DNA of 64,000 nt from Morella rubra (taxonomy: Eukaryota; Streptophyta; Magnoliopsida; Fagales; Myricaceae): the NCBI GenBank assembly GCA_003952965.2, contig RXIC02000479.1:62001-126000 (forward strand). The letters are read 5' to 3'. The notes beneath the pieces are model-generated. The model did no database searches. It had not been told where the DNA came from and was given only the letters and a program-made list of their open reading frames with translations. Below, piece by piece: positions 61,230-64,000 of this stretch. The translations under genes were made by a program, and so were the position numbers. Every line of letters begins with the position of its first letter. Within the stretch, counting starts at the first letter, position 1.

Positions 61230-63235
61230 AGTCGCACTAGTGGGAATTGATAACGAAATTCAAATAAACAAATTCAAAATTACAAGCATCCCGCAGGAAT
61301 AAAATTGAAAATCCAATTAAGAGAACTAGCAAGCTCCTTATATATATATATGCGTCATTCTTTGTTCACGGTCTTGACTTGTTCTTTAAGCAAGCATTTA
61401 CTCATACTATATTGAAAAGTGCTCAGTACTTTTCATCATGCCTATGCAAGTGTGTTGAACCTTATCACTTTAGTGACTCTATACTGATGTCATATGGGGC
61501 TTTCAGTACTGTTTCGACGTGGAGATTGAGTCAGGCCGCCGCCCTCCCTGGTGGCCCTAATATTACTTATTAACTACGTGCATAGGCATCACATTTAGTT
61601 GCATGCACGTTCTTGATGCATATATTATTGAAGATACTTCACTATTTTGGAATCCTTGCCTAAAAAAACATTAATGGCAACGTTTCATGAACCGTATGGA
61701 TCGAACATATATGAATCAGCGAATTTCCAAGGCTTTCTGCCGGTACAAATGCAGTAGCAGCATTAGAAATCGGTGATTGTTTTATGAGCTTAATTAGATG
61801 TCTTGCTTCTTCGATGACTGCTAGAATATTTTGCACCTCTCACTCACTGTTCTGTTTCATACGTACGACATATGACCCTTGCCTAAGTTGCCTTGCCTGG
61901 CTAGGTTATAAGTTTGACGTGTAAATTTCCATCTAGTTTTGGCTTAATTAATTTTGCGGAAAACTTTGACATTGTTGCGACACGAAGCAAAACAATTAGC
62001 ACTGACATTAATGGATGGCTCCACTGTAAAGCGGATTAGTGGCTGTAATTTGCTGCAGCCAACTGGAAAAGTAGACTGAGATCGGCGAGAAAACTGGTGG
62101 CCAGAGTTAGTTTCATAAATGATTAAAATATGAACAAACAGTGACATGAAGCTATTATATAATAAAGAATCGGCCTGGTGATAAAGAGAGCACCAAGTCA
62201 AATTATTTTACTAGTTTTTTTGTTAAGCATGGTATATATATTTTATTTTGAAAGCTGCTGTCTGGCGGCATTAATTAATTCTACTAATGAGCGTTTTACT
62301 ACCAATTTAATTACTGATCTTGTGGATGTCGATTTAGGTTGAATCGACGAGCAATTATGGACCTCTTGTTTAGTGTATTTATATATGTTTAATAAGTTAT
62401 CCTGTAAGTTGAAGGGACTACTTCCGAGGGAGCTCATGAATGCTTCGTTATTATTATTATTATCCCTAATTAGACCGATGGCATTTTAGCGAATAGTTTT
62501 CTGACCCTTTAGGCCTTTTCTGGAGTTCTTAATTGGATAAGATCAGTCACACAATTAATTTTTGAAAGTCGGCTGACTTATCAGCTTTATGCTGTATTTT
62601 TATTCAAATCAGTATCCTCTGTAATTCTTCGTATTTGGATTAGTATCCTCTGTAATTCCTTATCTAATTTTATAGTGCAATTTAGAGAAAGATAGACACA
62701 ATAGTTAAACCTTAGACTATTTATGTTGTCCATTTAAAGTTTCAGACAATATGGGTCATACAATAAGGTCCACCTGTTGTATCTATCTCTTTTTAAATTA
62801 CATGGTACAATTCGAATAGAAAATTGCAGAAAATCCTCTTTCTATTTATTCATCTCGATTTTGATCTCTAAAGTTTTTTTAGTCATAACACATTTCATTA
62901 ATTTAAGGGTCAAAGTCATTCAAGTTCAAGCTCAAAGGGGAAACCGAATCCTCATTGATCAGAGAGGCTAGGGCTCAATGAATAAGGGTGAGATTTTTAT
63001 CCGACGAAAATTGAAATTTCTGGTTTCGGCCTATTCTAGTACCGGAACCCATTTTAAGGAAATTTCAGAATTGGAACCGAAATTTTCATTTTTGATTCCA
63101 GAAATTTTTTAAAAAAAAATTAATTAATTTAGGGCTCAAACGGCACCATTTGAGCCTTGGTTTTTTTAAAAATAATTAAAAAAAAAAAGGACAAAAGTGA
63201 CCTCAATCAAAATGATTCAGGTCACACGAAGACAT
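61230..63235. other. Spacer
   Basis: AT-rich, no gene recognised. A 17-base direct repeat AGTATCCTCTGTAATTC occurs at about 62612 and 62641, and an (ATT)n run at about 62448-62464. The 63000-63180 stretch is low-complexity T- and A-rich sequence. Confidence 0.45.
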
Positions 63236-63244
63236 TAGACATTT

Positions 63245-63760
63245 GGGATAAACTCATAGTTAGCCCCTTATATTTGGGCAAAAATCAAGTTTACCCTTAT
63301 TTTTAATCCAACAATTTAAGACCATAACTTTCAAAACATATCAATCTTCACCCCCCGTCTAAATCAGGCGTTAAGTTTGACGGAAAATCATGCAAAATGA
63401 CCGAAATGCCCCTCCAAGGCTAAATTTTAAAAAATAAATAAAAATAATATAAATTTAATAAATAAATTAAAAACAAATAGCTTATTGAAATAGAGTTTCA
63501 ATAGTTTTATTTCAAAATATTATTTTTTATTTCAAAAAAATATCATTTTTTTTTTAATGAATTTTTAATTTTTTTAGTAATTTTATTTTGAGGGGCATTT
63601 TGGTCATTTTTATTATTTTCTGTTTGATTTAACGTCTAATTTAGAAGAGGGGCGAAGATTGATAGGTTTTGAAGTATGGGTCTCAAATTGTTGGATTGAA
63701 AAATAAGGGTAGCAACTTGATTTTTGCCCAAACATAAGGGGCTAACTATGAGTTTACCCC
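63245..63760. mobile_element. Mutator-type MITE with long terminal inverted repeats
   Basis: The 516-bp element is flanked by identical TAGACATTT (63236-63244 and 63761-63769), the 9-bp duplication typical of Mutator-like elements. Its ends are inverted copies of each other for about 170 bases (63245-63414 and 63590-63760): GGGATAAACTCATAGTTAGC against GGGGTAAACTCATAGTTAGC, and on to AAAATGACCGAAATGCCCCT against AAAATGACCAAAATGCCCCT. The roughly 175-bp centre is AT-rich and non-coding. It would need a transposase from elsewhere. The perfect duplication suggests a fairly recent insertion, although the arms have diverged. Confidence 0.93.
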
Positions 63761-63872
63761 TAGACATTTCTTCATTAATCTTCGAAATTGGAAATTTGGA
63801 AGTTCCCCTTCACTTGTTCACGTTCACCAGCCCTAAGTTCACCTCGCAGCCGCCAACGACGCTGCAACAGCA

Positions 63873-63894
63873 CCCCCCCCCCCCCCCCCCCCCC
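63873..63894. repeat. Homopolymer of 22 C
   Basis: An uninterrupted run of 22 C (22 G on the other strand), with CT runs after it at about 63940-63955 and 63976-64000. Such runs can form G-quadruplex or i-motif structures and are also prone to sequencing error. Confidence 0.9.
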
Positions 63895-64000
63895 ACCATG
63901 GCCTTCGCCCCTCCCAACCTCCCTCACAAAATCTCCTTCTCTCTCTCTCAGATCTCTCCCAACCCTCCTGAAATCTCTCTCTCTCTCTCTCTCTCTCTCT
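63895..64000 (+). other. Window edge; possible start of another gene
   Basis: ACCATGG at 63895-63901 opens a frame (MAFAPPNLPHKISFSLSQIS...) that runs to the edge through CT repeats. It could be the Ser-rich start of a plastid-targeted protein, or just an open frame in simple sequence. There is not enough sequence to decide. Confidence 0.15.

Overview
The window is nuclear DNA of a flowering plant. The genes are plant-specific (PRE-type atypical bHLH, GLR3 glutamate-receptor-like channel, LURP-one-related protein, F-box/kelch protein), they carry GT-AG introns, and the long AT-rich spacers hold plant-type LTR elements, LINEs, SINEs and MITEs. The species cannot be read from the sequence. All exon joins below were made by hand from reading frame, splice signals and remembered family sequence; no search was run.

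Layout. 1-1.15 kb: 5' end of a PP2C phosphatase gene (minus strand), running off the left edge. 1.4-6 kb: retroelement debris, including a LINE fragment with a perfect 14-bp target-site duplication, a SINE and a degenerate tandem repeat. 7.2-11.5 kb: a complete six-exon GLR3.2-like channel gene. 12.1-12.5 kb: the head of a VPS29 (MAG1) retromer gene with the rest missing. 15.2-16.1 kb: a PRE-type HLH gene. 16.8-32.3 kb: a gene-poor block containing a near-identical 0.9-kb duplication with shredded inner flanks. 33.3-34.6 kb: an F-box/kelch gene. 38.9-42.9 kb: a RINT1/TIP20-type gene (MAG2). 43.3-49.9 kb: a LINE tail, a compound TRIM with exact 5-bp target-site duplication, an LTR-like piece, a SINE and a decayed LINE RNase H region. 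51.6-52.4 kb: a second, divergent PRE gene. 54.1-57.8 kb: a non-coding LTR element (LARD type) filled with minisatellites. 60.4-61.2 kb: a LURP-one-related gene. 63.2-63.8 kb: a Mutator-type MITE with long inverted repeats and a perfect 9-bp target-site duplication.

How the genes relate. VPS29 (retromer) and MAG2 (ER-Golgi tethering) both act in trafficking of vacuolar storage proteins. The two PRE proteins are non-DNA-binding HLH regulators of growth. The order PRE - F-box/kelch - MAG2 - PRE, with a VPS29 head nearby, recalls two separate Arabidopsis neighbourhoods (At1g74500/At1g74510 and At3g47700/At3g47710/At3g47810, loci quoted from memory) and may preserve an older arrangement. I found no CRISPR array, tRNA, rRNA or microRNA that I could support. 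The features I find most worth checking are the shredded duplication, the compound TRIM, the truncated VPS29 head and the gene-order pattern.
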